A DNA stretch of 20,721 nucleotides from a virus: positions 1 through 20,721 of IMG/VR virus record IMGVR_UViG_3300042868_001618; one strand, 5' to 3'. This document shows positions 14,973-20,721 of the stretch, in pieces (positions within the stretch are counted from its first letter, which is position 1; the number at the start of each line of letters is the position of its first letter). Made by a program: the position numbers and the translations under genes. The notes beneath the pieces were generated by a model. The model was not told the DNA's origin, did not search any database, and saw only the letters and a program-made list of their open reading frames with translations.

Positions 14973-15260
14973 TTACTGTTTTTTAAGCTTTCTTTCTTTT
15001 GGTCCTACATTTTCTGGAGACATGTCTTCAGGGAATTCTTGCTCAGCTTGTTCAGCCATTTCAGGATTCATCATCATAGCCATCTGAATTTGAATTTGAG
15101 TTCTTTTGAATCTTACTTCATCAAGTTCCATCAATTTCTTTTCATAGTCATGCTGAGCTATAATGTAAGGCATTGAATCTGTGTAAAATTTTAGGAGTTC
15201 TTCCTTTCTAGCAGTTAACTCTTCCGCGGATAATTGCTCTTCTGTTTGTTGGTTTTCCAT
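14973..15260 (-). CDS. Small helical phage protein, first gene of the packaging and head transcription unit
   Basis: I choose the ATG at 15260 (95 residues, MENQQTEEQLSAEELTARKE). An in-frame ATG at 15293 lies just upstream of the likely -7 promoter element, so an mRNA from that promoter could not start there; the leader at 15260 is TATATAATAATG. The protein is a Glu/Gln-rich helix: an acidic N-terminus, then EELLKFYTDSMPYIIAQHDY, KKLMELDEVRFKRTQIQIQM and a MAMMMNPEMAEQAEQEFPED segment ending with a basic GPKERKLKKQ tail. No motif names a function. Similar short helical proteins precede the head genes in related phages and may be minor head or assembly factors. Confidence 0.75.
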   Translation of the reverse strand: MENQQTEEQLSAEELTARKEELLKFYTDSMPYIIAQHDYEKKLMELDEVRFKRTQIQIQMAMMMNPEMAEQAEQEFPEDMSPENVGPKERKLKKQ

Positions 15261-15282
15261 TATTATATATTTTAAGTTTAGA

Positions 15283-15290
15283 CAAATATA
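15283..15290 (-). promoter_or_regulatory. Promoter -7 element TATATTTG upstream of the packaging and head block
   Basis: The minus-strand octamer matches the Bacteroidota consensus TAnnTTTG. It lies 22 bases before the ATG at 15260, leaving room for a short leader, and just after the terminator at 15322-15352, where a new transcription unit should begin. A clear -33 TTTG is not seen, so it may rely on a phage-modified or alternative factor, or be weak. Confidence 0.55.
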
Positions 15291-15321
15291 CAATAAAAGT
15301 TTAAACAGAATATATTTAAAT

Positions 15322-15352
15322 AAAAAAATCCAGGTATAGAAAGTACCCGGAT
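15322..15352 (-). terminator. Intrinsic terminator after the lysis block
   Basis: On the minus strand the arms ATCCGGGTA and TACCTGGAT form a nine-base-pair stem with one G-T wobble around a seven-base loop (CTTTCTA). Six or seven T residues follow at 15328-15322. It lies 44 bases after the stop of the 57-codon gene and separates the lysis unit from the packaging unit. Confidence 0.88.
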
Positions 15353-15395
15353 CTTAGAAAGTATAGTAGTTTACTTATTCACAGTTGGAATAAAG

Positions 15396-15569
15396 TTATC
15401 TATTTTTTTTAGTTTGCTTAGGTTCTTGCTTTAGCTTACTGTTCTTAACAGTATCTACTTGTGAGTTATTCTGTAACATACTATTACGATTCTTTACACT
15501 ACCTCCTACAGCTCCTGTAGGCATGAAATCATTAATGATGTCACCACCTCTTTCATATAGTCTTTTCAT
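15396..15569 (-). CDS. Short uncharacterised protein, 57 residues
   Basis: This short frame starts MKRLYERGGDIINDFMPTGA and continues VGGSVKNRNSMLQNNSQVDT, with a Lys/Gln tail (KLKQEPKQTKKNR). The Arg-Gly-Gly and Val-Gly-Gly units with a basic tail recall the KxGG proteins at 406-3523, though similarity is only in style. Coding is supported by the start, one base after the stop of 15571-15729 (TAAAATG), and by the terminator that follows. No known domain. It could be a small virion protein carried behind the lysis genes; the evidence is position only. Confidence 0.6.
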   Translation of the reverse strand: MKRLYERGGDIINDFMPTGAVGGSVKNRNSMLQNNSQVDTVKNSKLKQEPKQTKKNR

Positions 15570-15570
15570 T

Positions 15571-15729
15571 TTATCTGTTTTTAATAGTTAGATTTAATAA
15601 TGTGAACATGTAAAAATCTCTTGAGATGTCTACTTCAATTGTTAAAATATCTAATTTAGATATTCTTAATCTTAATGCAAATTTATCCCATTGCTTACTA
15701 TGGGACTTCCAGTTGTTTCTAAATTTCAT
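15571..15729 (-). CDS. Short uncharacterised protein overlapping the amidase stop, 52 residues
   Basis: The ATG at 15729 overlaps the amidase stop as ATGA, and the stop lies one base before the next start, so the frame looks translationally coupled on both sides. The sequence starts MKFRNNWKSHSKQWDKFALR and continues with alternating strand-like segments: LRLRISKLDILTIEVDI, then RDFYMFTLLNLTIKNR. It is basic with a beta-rich second half and no signal peptide or membrane span. A 'FYxFTLLNxxI' ending is something I recall from small phage proteins, but I cannot name a family. It fills most of an otherwise gene-free stretch. Confidence 0.6.
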   Translation of the reverse strand: MKFRNNWKSHSKQWDKFALRLRISKLDILTIEVDISRDFYMFTLLNLTIKNR

Positions 15730-16415
15730 TTTGTAAGAGATTTAAGCATTGCTATCATTTTTGGCTGTGGACTAATATCACTCTTATCTTTTCTGTAAGA
15801 GTTATGAGTATATAACCCTGGTACTGCAGATAATGCATTCTTAGAAATTGTCCACATATCTGTTTCATTATATGTAAGGGGGATGTTATATATCTTATTC
15901 CAGTATACAAGTAACTGTCTTACAGATTCAATCTGAGCATCTGTATAGGCATGGTAATACTTATGTCCTTTATAAGGAACTGATAACTCACATACTTGAT
16001 CATTAGGTACTACTCTATCTACATAGTTATAATACTTACCATCTGATTTTTGTTTTAGTGGTCCCCAGTTGCAAATTTCAATTCCAATTGCTAATGGATC
16101 AATAGATCTATATGGTATTGCCAATGATCTAAACACCTCTGGTTTAAGACCTAAATGATAGGCCCATTTCTTAGATGAGAATGCCTGAGCTATCTCACCA
16201 TCAAATGTATCTTTAGATACACCTTTACCAGATATAACTACACATGTTGCAATGCGACCTCTGTCATCTACATTCCAATGTTTAATTGTATTTGGTGCAG
16301 AAGAATTTCCTGCTGTATGATGTAATACAATCTGTAGTTTTTTAGTCTCCTCATTTACATACTGTCCTTCTGAGAGAGGTACCTGTTTTATCTTTTTAAA
16401 ATCTAAATCAGCCAT
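15726..16415 (-). CDS. N-acetylmuramoyl-L-alanine amidase (endolysin, Amidase_2 / PGRP type)
   Basis: The product has 229 residues and is a single catalytic domain. QIVLHHTAG (His32 and His33) provides the first zinc ligand, and YTHNSYRKDKSDISP near 202-215 gives His204 and Asp213, the usual second His and Asp/Cys. IGIEICNWG (110-118) and WAYHLGL (84-90) are typical core elements. It would cleave the bond between MurNAc and L-Ala in peptidoglycan at the end of infection. There is no signal peptide and no separate wall-binding domain, so export should need a holin; a candidate is encoded two genes earlier. The start overlaps the preceding stop (TAATG). A structural tail lysin is a less likely alternative. 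Confidence 0.93.
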   Translation of the reverse strand: MADLDFKKIKQVPLSEGQYVNEETKKLQIVLHHTAGNSSAPNTIKHWNVDDRGRIATCVVISGKGVSKDTFDGEIAQAFSSKKWAYHLGLKPEVFRSLAIPYRSIDPLAIGIEICNWGPLKQKSDGKYYNYVDRVVPNDQVCELSVPYKGHKYYHAYTDAQIESVRQLLVYWNKIYNIPLTYNETDMWTISKNALSAVPGLYTHNSYRKDKSDISPQPKMIAMLKSLTK

Positions 16416-16714
16416 TACTTATTGAATTTTTTAACCCAAAACTTAGACAACCATGTACCAGCTTTTTGAAAAAACTTATTTTCAGAATCAACTACTACAG
16501 TTGTACCTTCTTCAGTTTTAACTACACTAACATCTAGTTTTTCACTATCAAGTTTGAATTCTTTTTTCTCTTCAGTTTTGTGAATTTCTACATCAACCTT
16601 TTCAGTGTCAACTACTACATCAACATTTTTGTCTTTCTTAACTGCTTTAACTTTTACTTTTTTTGTCTTGACTTCTATTTCAATGTCTTTGACTTTTACT
16701 TCTTTCTTTGCCAT
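16415..16714 (-). CDS. Val/Lys-alternating low-complexity protein between holin candidate and amidase
   Basis: The product has 99 residues. Residues 1-75 alternate Val/Ile with Lys, Glu or Asp: VKVKDIEIEVKTKKVKVKAV, then VDVVVDTEKVDVEIHK and LDVSVVKTEEGTTVVVD. Repeats with KVDVxV or KLDVxV recur about every 20 residues, suggesting stacked amphipathic strands such as a beta-solenoid or fibre. The C-terminal 20 residues are aromatic and basic (FFQKAGTWLSKFWVKK), a possible amphipathic helix for membrane contact. No Cys, signal peptide or enzyme motif is present. The gene is 11 bases from the holin candidate and overlaps the amidase start by one base, so a lysis role is plausible. I do not recognise the family with certainty. 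Confidence 0.8.
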   Translation of the reverse strand: MAKKEVKVKDIEIEVKTKKVKVKAVKKDKNVDVVVDTEKVDVEIHKTEEKKEFKLDSEKLDVSVVKTEEGTTVVVDSENKFFQKAGTWLSKFWVKKFNK

Positions 16715-16725
16715 TTTTATTTAAT

Positions 16726-16956
16726 TTAAGGGGTTACAATTTCTTCTTGCTTATCTTCAACTGTTAATTGAGATAATGTTGCTGCTACAGTACCGGCTGT
16801 AGCTAAATAACCTGCTGCAGTAACTACTGCTGCGGGTAATGAAACTGGAGCTGTTAAAATTACTCCTGCAACTGCACCTAATGCAATGGCAATGTTTCTT
16901 ACTTTCTTCCAAAACTTTGGAGTTTTACCACTCCATCTTCTTTTTAAATCTTTCAT
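16726..16956 (-). CDS. Holin candidate
   Basis: The product has 76 residues. It has a basic N-terminus (MKDLKRRWSGKTPKFWKKVR), then two hydrophobic stretches rich in Ala and Val, about 23-46 (NIAIALGAVAGVILTAPVSL) and 49-66 (AVVTAAGYLATAGTVAATLS), and a short acidic tail (EDKQEEIVTP). Two short membrane helices, small size and a site near the amidase fit a class II-like holin that opens the inner membrane for the endolysin. The overlap with the previous gene is four bases (ATGA). Holins share little sequence, so this rests on topology and place. A simple membrane-anchored structural protein is the main alternative. Confidence 0.65.
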   Translation of the reverse strand: MKDLKRRWSGKTPKFWKKVRNIAIALGAVAGVILTAPVSLPAAVVTAAGYLATAGTVAATLSQLTVEDKQEEIVTP

Positions 16957-17225
16957 TGTGTTTTATTTAATACAAACATTTTAACTGCGTCTGATAACTC
17001 ACCTACATTCTTAGCTAGATTCTTTATCTCAAGTTGAGTAAGTTCTTGCAAGGCTTGATATTTTATCTGTGTCTCTTGTTGTACAAGTTCAATTTTACCT
17101 TTTAGTTTTCCTACTTCTTCAGTATTCTTTCTAACATCCCCGTGAATCATTTTTAAAAAGTATCCAAAGATAGCAAAAATTGTTCCTGATATAAATAAAG
17201 TAAGTGTAAGTGTTGTTGTGTTCAT
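16953..17225 (-). CDS. Membrane-anchored coiled-coil protein, spanin-like or lysis accessory
   Basis: The product has 90 residues. A single N-terminal hydrophobic segment, TLTLTLFISGTIFAIFGYFL (about 4-23), is followed by a long coiled coil (KNTEEVGKLKGKIELVQQET, then LTQLEIKNLAKNVGELSDAV). The membrane-plus-coil design resembles inner-membrane spanins or the T7-type lysis and small phage membrane proteins. It overlaps the holin candidate by four bases and follows a fibre gene by two bases (TAATAATG). A matching outer-membrane lipoprotein spanin is not seen nearby. A lysis-accessory role is inferred from topology and position. Confidence 0.7.
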   Translation of the reverse strand: MNTTTLTLTLFISGTIFAIFGYFLKMIHGDVRKNTEEVGKLKGKIELVQQETQIKYQALQELTQLEIKNLAKNVGELSDAVKMFVLNKTQ

Positions 17226-17227
17226 TA

Positions 17228-17794
17228 TTAGTAAGTTTTATTTAATGTAAATATTTCTGAATAAATACTGTCCCCTACATTAGCTGCATTCCATTCAGCT
17301 GTAACATCAAGTGTATTAGGTATAGTAGTGTCAAAAGTTGTATTGTTTATTATGCTAAAATTTATTCCTTCAAAGTTTAAACCTCCATTTCTAGTATAAC
17401 CAAACAAACCTCCTGATGCTATAGAAGCTACAGTTGCTGCTCCTAATGTTCTTATTGTAAAATTTATATCTAAATTCCAATGTCTATTTGTAGCTGCACT
17501 AAGAGCCATAGTACCTGTATCAGCTAAAATTATACCCCCAATAGTTTTAACTCTAACCCGTAAAGTAGCAGAACCTAAACAAGATAGATGTCCTGTTAAA
17601 GCAGCATTAAAACAATCTCCTACTTGAAATGTATTAGCAGGTACTGTTAAAGAACCTAATCCAGTAGTATTTATTAAGGATGATTCCACAATTGTATTAG
17701 TAACCGGTATACTATCAACTGTTTGAGCAAATAGACCATAATTAATAGGACCTGGTACTAATTGCAAAGAATTGGTTAGAATTAAAGTGCTCAT
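17228..17794 (-). CDS. Beta-rich virion surface protein, fibre or spike head candidate
   Basis: The product has 188 residues and is almost all beta-like. It holds FQVGDCFNAALTGHLSCLGS, TLRVRVKTIGGIILADTGTM, NRHWNLDINFTIRTLGAATV and a C-terminal NTTFDTTIPNTLDVTAEW, then NSIYSEIFTLNKTY. The same order (NxFxxxxxG, LRxRxKxG, LxIxFTIRxxGxA, TTFDTTIxNTLDxTAxWxxAxxxNSIYSxIFxLNKxY) is one I recall from many environmental phage proteins next to tail-fibre genes, and from proteins of large viruses. A receptor-contact role is inferred. It sits between the fibre block and the lysis block, with a four-base gap to the gene before. Confidence 0.75.
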   Translation of the reverse strand: MSTLILTNSLQLVPGPINYGLFAQTVDSIPVTNTIVESSLINTTGLGSLTVPANTFQVGDCFNAALTGHLSCLGSATLRVRVKTIGGIILADTGTMALSAATNRHWNLDINFTIRTLGAATVASIASGGLFGYTRNGGLNFEGINFSIINNTTFDTTIPNTLDVTAEWNAANVGDSIYSEIFTLNKTY

Positions 17795-17798
17795 AATC

Positions 17799-18443
17799 TT
17801 AAGATATCCAAGTTACTACAAAGGTTGTTCCGGTTGCATCAAATGAAATAGAACCTAAAGTATTATTCATTGCTCCGCCATCAAAATTAACTGTAACTCC
17901 TGCTGGTAATGTTTGGCTATCTACAGTTCCTGCAGCTAAACCAACATTAGCAATAGAAAAACTATATATACCTGCTATTGTTGAATCTGGCGCATTTACA
18001 TAAGTTCTAATATTTGGAATTCTAGATGCTGATGAAAGATTGTTATTTACTGAGAGAAGAGTTGTTTCTGTTGCTAATCCTGTTGTATTACTTACAATCT
18101 GAGCTAAGTAACTATTAGGGTTAATGTATGTAATAGGAGCTGTAGGAGTACCTGGTGTGTTTGATCCGGCTAAATAATAAACTGGTGGATCAAATGTAGT
18201 TCCATTCCAGATTCTTATTTCTAACCATGTAAGACCCACATTGTCTACTACAAGCATTGCCTCATAGTCAGTACCATTTTGAATAGCTATTAGTATTTGA
18301 GCTAACAATGGTTCAACTTGATCTGTATTTAAATCTATTTCTTTTAAATAATCACAGGCACATTGCTGACCTTGTAACATTTTTAACTGCCAAGGAAAGT
18401 TATTTCCTTTGTTTCCGTAGTCTTTTAAATTCCCTATTGACAT
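17799..18443 (-). CDS. Virion structural protein of Bacteroidota phages, fibre-associated candidate
   Basis: The product has 214 residues. The N-terminus (IGNLKDYGNKGNNFPWQLKML) and the following helical segment with CACDYLKEI look like an attachment domain. Residues about 60-100 carry LTWLEIRIWNGTTFDPPVYY. The C-terminal domain has IPNIRTYVNAPDSTIAGIYS and ends NTLGSISFDATGTTFVVTWI. The 'GNKGxNFPWQLKxLQG' start and the 'SISxDATGTxFxxTxI' end are patterns I recall in flavobacterial phage proteins near tail genes. Probably a short fibre or adaptor protein on the virion surface. The role is inferred from pattern and neighbourhood. Confidence 0.75.
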   Translation of the reverse strand: MSIGNLKDYGNKGNNFPWQLKMLQGQQCACDYLKEIDLNTDQVEPLLAQILIAIQNGTDYEAMLVVDNVGLTWLEIRIWNGTTFDPPVYYLAGSNTPGTPTAPITYINPNSYLAQIVSNTTGLATETTLLSVNNNLSSASRIPNIRTYVNAPDSTIAGIYSFSIANVGLAAGTVDSQTLPAGVTVNFDGGAMNNTLGSISFDATGTTFVVTWIS

Positions 18444-18469
18444 TGTTTCTTATTTTTAATTTTTAAAAC

Positions 18470-18631
18470 TTAATCTTCTTTTGTCAGCTCCACTACTTCT
18501 TGAGGTTGTGGTGGAAACAAAGCTGCTAAAGCTTGTATTAAAAAAGCTGCATCTTGTAATGAGTAGGCTCCTTTCTTAAATCCTTGATCTAATGCTTGAT
18601 TTAAGACTTCAATTGCTTGTTGTTGATTCAT
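18470..18631 (-). CDS. Short helical protein, 53 residues
   Basis: The frame starts MNQQQAIEVLNQALDQGFKK and continues with GAYSLQDAAFLIQALAALFP, ending in a Pro/Glu tail (PPQPQEVVELTKED). The pattern 'xAIxVLxxxxxxxxxKGAYSLQDAxxIxxAxxxL' is familiar from small proteins in Bacteroidota phages; function unknown to me. It lies behind its own TATATTTG promoter element and is 26 bases before the next gene. Gene-length cut-offs would drop it. Coding is supported by its amphipathic helix pattern and the tidy spacing. Confidence 0.65.
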   Translation of the reverse strand: MNQQQAIEVLNQALDQGFKKGAYSLQDAAFLIQALAALFPPQPQEVVELTKED

Positions 18632-18666
18632 ATTATTTGTTTTATTTAATTATATTTTTAATGATC

Positions 18667-18674
18667 CAAATATA
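18667..18674 (-). promoter_or_regulatory. Promoter -7 element TATATTTG upstream of the short helical and fibre genes
   Basis: The minus-strand octamer is identical to the one at 15283-15290 and matches TAnnTTTG. It lies in the gap after the stop of the repeat protein at 18682 and 35 bases before the ATG at 18631. A -33 TTTG is not clear. It would drive fibre and lysis genes from 18631 to the terminator at 15322-15352. Confidence 0.5.
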
Positions 18675-18681
18675 TTAAAAA

Positions 18682-19581
18682 TTAGGCTAATAAAATTCTT
18701 TCTGCTACTCCGTTAATAATAACATCCCAGTATTTAGTTGATGTATTAACTCCTACTACAACAGCACCTGCATTTGTTGTAGAAGATCCTACTACAAATT
18801 GATTATTTGCAGTTGATGTAGCCGCATGTCCAATAATTATTGATCCACTAATTGTTGAACTTGATACCTCTGCACGAACTCCAATTGCAGTATTATTAGT
18901 ACCTGTAGTTAAAGTATTAAGTGCTCTACCACCTATTGCAGTATTATTAGCACCAGTAGAAGATCCTAAAGCCTCAGCCCCAATAGCAGTATTACCACTA
19001 CCCGTAAGATTAAGTCTAAGAGTATTTATACCAATTCCCGTATTATTTTGTCCTGTAGTATTAGCACTAAGAGCAAACTCACCATATGATAAGTTAGTTG
19101 CAATGTTACCTTGACCATTATTCCAAATAGTTTTGTCAGTAGCATTATATTCTAACCATGCAGGTAATTGATTTACAATACTTGACCAGTTATAGGATAC
19201 TCCATCTAATGCTAAAGTATCAAGATCAATCTGAAGATTGTTTGCTGCATTAAGATTATCAACAATCCTAATAGTCGGATTTGCATTAGTATTCAAATAC
19301 AATGCTCTATTATTAGTAAAGTTTATAGAACTGATAGATGCTGTTCCAATACCACCAAAGTTAGTAATAGCGTTTCCTGTATTAACTACAGTTTGTAAAT
19401 TAGGAGCTACACCTGCTGCAATCTGTGCTTCTAGATCTTTAAAGAAGATAGCTGCTGGTTGAAAGTCAGACTGTGTTACTGGGTTTCTTACACCTATTGC
19501 AATCATATCATTAGGAGCAAGAGTTTTCTTTACTCTTTTTCCAGTGATAAGATTAAAAAAGTTTGATATGTTATTTAACAT
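18682..19581 (-). CDS. Tail-fibre-like protein with NTAIG head repeats (A)
   Basis: The product has 299 residues. Residues 1-60 have KRVKKTLAPNDMIAIG and VTQSDFQPAAIFFKDLEAQI, a likely attachment region. Residues 61-160 are beta-like, ending WLEYNATDKTIWNNGQGN. Residues 163-251 carry four or five head-type repeats in which NTxIG recurs (NTGIG, NTAIG x3, then SGSIIIG). They resemble the trimeric left-handed beta roll of YadA-type adhesins and phage fibres. The C-terminal cap ends YWDVIINGVAERILLA, matching FWTVKINGTDYKIPI in the protein at 20132. No S74 chaperone domain is seen. It likely forms a trimeric receptor-contact fibre. It lies after the terminator at 19595-19624. Confidence 0.8.
   Translation of the reverse strand: MLNNISNFFNLITGKRVKKTLAPNDMIAIGVRNPVTQSDFQPAAIFFKDLEAQIAAGVAPNLQTVVNTGNAITNFGGIGTASISSINFTNNRALYLNTNANPTIRIVDNLNAANNLQIDLDTLALDGVSYNWSSIVNQLPAWLEYNATDKTIWNNGQGNIATNLSYGEFALSANTTGQNNTGIGINTLRLNLTGSGNTAIGAEALGSSTGANNTAIGGRALNTLTTGTNNTAIGVRAEVSSSTISGSIIIGHAATSTANNQFVVGSSTTNAGAVVVGVNTSTKYWDVIINGVAERILLA
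18829..19095 (-). repeat. NTxIG head-repeat region of fibre protein A
   Basis: Units of about 14-17 residues (NTGIG, then NTAIG three times, then IIIG) repeat along residues 163-251. The DNA is diverged between units, so this is mainly a protein-level repeat. Confidence 0.7.
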
Positions 19582-19594
19582 GGTTCTTAGTTTT

Positions 19595-19624
19595 AAAAAT
19601 AATACCCCGATTGCTCAGGGTATT
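19595..19624 (-). terminator. Intrinsic terminator between fibre genes, GCAA tetraloop
   Basis: On the minus strand the arms AATACCCTGA and TCGGGGTATT pair over ten base pairs with one T-G wobble and close a GCAA loop, followed by ATTTTT. The loop is the same GNRA tetraloop as in the terminator after the capsid gene. It lies 9 bases after the stop of 19634-19912. Confidence 0.85.
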
Positions 19625-19633
19625 AAATTAAAT

Positions 19634-19912
19634 TTATACTCTTGGTCTTCTAAAAATTTTTGGTACAATCTGTACTGAAAATTCTTCTACTGGAGTTGCC
19701 GGATTATCTACTACTACATATGTTCCTGCAGGCACACCTTTTTGAGCAGCATCTGCTGCATTTGGAAAAACTCCATATGCAAGTAAAGCTTGCATGAGCC
19801 TTGTTAACTCAGTTGCTTTAGCTTCTGCACTTATTTGATATTGTCCTGTTAAAAATACTGTAGGTGTGATTGTTCTTATTGTAACACCTGTAACTTTGTT
19901 TTCTGTTGCCAT
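19634..19912 (-). CDS. Small phage protein in the fibre block
   Basis: The product has 92 residues. It starts MATENKVTGVTIRTITPTVF and continues with a helical KATELTRLMQALLAYGVFPN, a beta part GVPAGTYVVVDNPAT, and ends VQIVPKIFRRPRV. No known domain is recognised. It follows the gene at 19929 by 16 bases and ends just before a terminator. A small fibre-associated or adaptor protein is a guess from position. Confidence 0.65.
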   Translation of the reverse strand: MATENKVTGVTIRTITPTVFLTGQYQISAEAKATELTRLMQALLAYGVFPNAADAAQKGVPAGTYVVVDNPATPVEEFSVQIVPKIFRRPRV

Positions 19913-19928
19913 GATTTTTTATTTTTAG

Positions 19929-20129
19929 TTATTTTACAATTTTTACTGTTCCATCTGGAGTACTATAAAGCTCTCCTACTTTTAATCCTGCTGCAAGCGC
20001 TGCTGCATTATCAGAAAACTCTCTTCTGGCATTTGCTAAGATGGCATTAAGATGGCCAAACTTAGCTGGTGCCATATCATTATCTTGTTTAAGATAAGGG
20101 TCGGGTGATACAGGATAAAACTTTACCAT
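19929..20129 (-). CDS. Small fibre-associated protein with GLKVGELY-type C-terminal motif
   Basis: The product has 66 residues. It starts MVKFYPVSPDPYLKQDNDMA, continues PAKFGHLNAILANARREF, and ends with AAALAAGLKVGELYSTPDGT followed by VKIVK. The 'AAAxAAGLxVGxxYxxxxGxxKIV' ending is a motif I know from many phage tail and capsid-surface proteins. It begins two bases after the stop of 20132 (TAATTATG), suggesting coupled translation. Function is inferred from the motif and fibre context. Confidence 0.72.
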   Translation of the reverse strand: MVKFYPVSPDPYLKQDNDMAPAKFGHLNAILANARREFSDNAAALAAGLKVGELYSTPDGTVKIVK

Positions 20130-20131
20130 AA

Positions 20132-20721
20132 TTACATACTATATATTGGAATCTTATAATCTGTACCATTAATTTTAACAGTCCAGAAACCACATCCTGA
20201 AGGTAAAAGCCCAACCCCTAATGGAGTTGCTGATGTAGCAAATCCTGCGGGACCTGCTGTTGTACCTACATATGATGAAGCACTACCTATTACAAGTTGA
20301 TTACCTCCATTACCTAATGCGCCAGTACCAATAATTATTGAATGATTTGTAAAATTAGTGGTTGTTGCATTATTTCCTATAACTATAGTATTACCTGTCG
20401 CAGTTGTACCAGCTAAAGCAGAAGAACCAATTGCTATATTACCTCTACCTATTGTATTGTTAATCAATGCACTGTCTCCAATAGCTGTATTCTGGTAACC
20501 GCTTGTATTTAAAAACATTGCGCCTTGACCCATAGCTGTATTAGCATAACCAGTAGTATTACTAAGCAAAGCAACTCTACCTACAGCTGTATTGGCACTT
20601 CCTGTTGTATTATTTTGCATTGAAAAGGCACCAATTGCTGTATTATTACCTGCTGTATTTGACTGTAAGGTATTATGTCCTAAAGCTGTATTTTCACTAC
20701 CTAAGATATTAGTAATTAAAG
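20132..20721 (-). CDS. Tail-fibre-like protein with NTAIG head repeats (B), N-terminus outside window
   Basis: The frame is open to the window edge. An internal Met at 20620 is unlikely to be the start, because the repeat pattern continues above it (NTALG, NTAIG). Within view are six units of 16-17 residues with NTALG, NTAIG, NTAVG, NTAMG, NTAIG and NIAIG, then an NTIVIG turn and a closing domain (TNHSIIIGTGALGNG, NQLVIGSASS). The C-terminal cap FWTVKINGTDYKIPIYSM is like that of protein A at 18682. It probably forms a trimeric host-contact fibre; the missing N-terminus would show how it attaches to the virion. No intramolecular chaperone is visible. Confidence 0.8.
   Translation of the reverse strand, partial: LITNILGSENTALGHNTLQSNTAGNNTAIGAFSMQNNTTGSANTAVGRVALLSNTTGYANTAMGQGAMFLNTSGYQNTAIGDSALINNTIGRGNIAIGSSALAGTTATGNTIVIGNNATTTNFTNHSIIIGTGALGNGGNQLVIGSASSYVGTTAGPAGFATSATPLGVGLLPSGCGFWTVKINGTDYKIPIYSM
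20375..20692 (-). repeat. About 51-bp repeats encoding NTAxG units in fibre protein B
   Basis: Five to six units of 16-17 codons encode N-T-A-[ILVM]-G, a hydrophobic middle, and N-T-[TS]-G. Unit length is a multiple of three, so unit gain or loss would keep the frame. The units continue to the window edge region. Confidence 0.75.

Noticed and set aside
15294-15725. Large non-coding region or RNA gene between amidase and the packaging block
   Set aside because: It is filled by two coupled short genes, a terminator and a promoter candidate; no tRNA-like fold was seen.
18829-20692. CRISPR-like or intergenic direct repeats in the fibre region
   Set aside because: The periodic DNA is coding and reflects NTAIG protein repeats; units are diverged and have no spacers.

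Overview
The window looks like part of the late (structural, packaging and lysis) region of a tailed double-stranded DNA phage that infects a member of the Bacteroidota, probably a flavobacterium-like host. Every credible gene lies on the minus strand. The DNA is AT-rich and coding density is very high. Translation starts lack Shine-Dalgarno sequences and have A/T-rich leaders (often TAATTATG). Two intergenic sites carry TATATTTG, which fits the Bacteroidota -7 promoter element (TAnnTTTG). The large terminase, portal, scaffold-like protein and major capsid protein are in that order, with a HU/IHF-like gene nearby. This arrangement and the proteins' general look resemble crAss-like phages, but that placement is an inference. 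No tape-measure, sheath, polymerase, integrase, tRNA or CRISPR sequence is visible, so tail type and lifestyle cannot be decided.

Read in the direction of transcription (from high to low coordinates), the window has four blocks. (1) 20721-17228 is a tail-fibre or host-contact region. It holds two proteins with 'NTAIG' head-type repeats, one of them cut by the window edge, plus several small beta-rich fibre-like proteins. It contains one intrinsic terminator and one promoter candidate. (2) 17225-15396 is a lysis region: a membrane-anchored coiled-coil protein, a holin candidate, an odd Val/Lys-alternating protein, an amidase endolysin, and two very short genes coupled to it. It ends in a terminator. 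(3) 15290-4585 starts at a promoter candidate and carries a small helical protein, a winged-helix-like protein, the HU/IHF-like protein, a zinc-ribbon protein, a RecB/Cas4-like nuclease, a terminase-adjacent protein, the large terminase, the portal, the scaffold candidate and the major capsid protein. A terminator with a GCAA tetraloop closes it. (4) 4548-1 starts with a 337-residue conserved-looking protein and continues into a dense run of tiny, mostly very basic proteins, many separated by exactly two bases. A beta-rich protein and an exported Cys-rich protein are embedded in the run. It ends at a partial gene that may encode a head-tail connector component.

The genes fit one programme. 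The HU-like protein, zinc-ribbon protein, nuclease and terminase handle DNA at packaging. Portal, scaffold and capsid protein build the head. The small basic proteins are plausible head cargo or DNA-associated proteins. The fibre genes supply host recognition and the lysis block releases progeny. The least explained part is 406-3523. It has six small basic proteins with recurring Lys-x-Gly-Gly and Cys motifs, plus a seventh lacking them (2811-3047). Two of the six share a three-block motif, and a signal-peptide protein sits among them. One of the group (813-962) is only 49 codons long and easy to miss.
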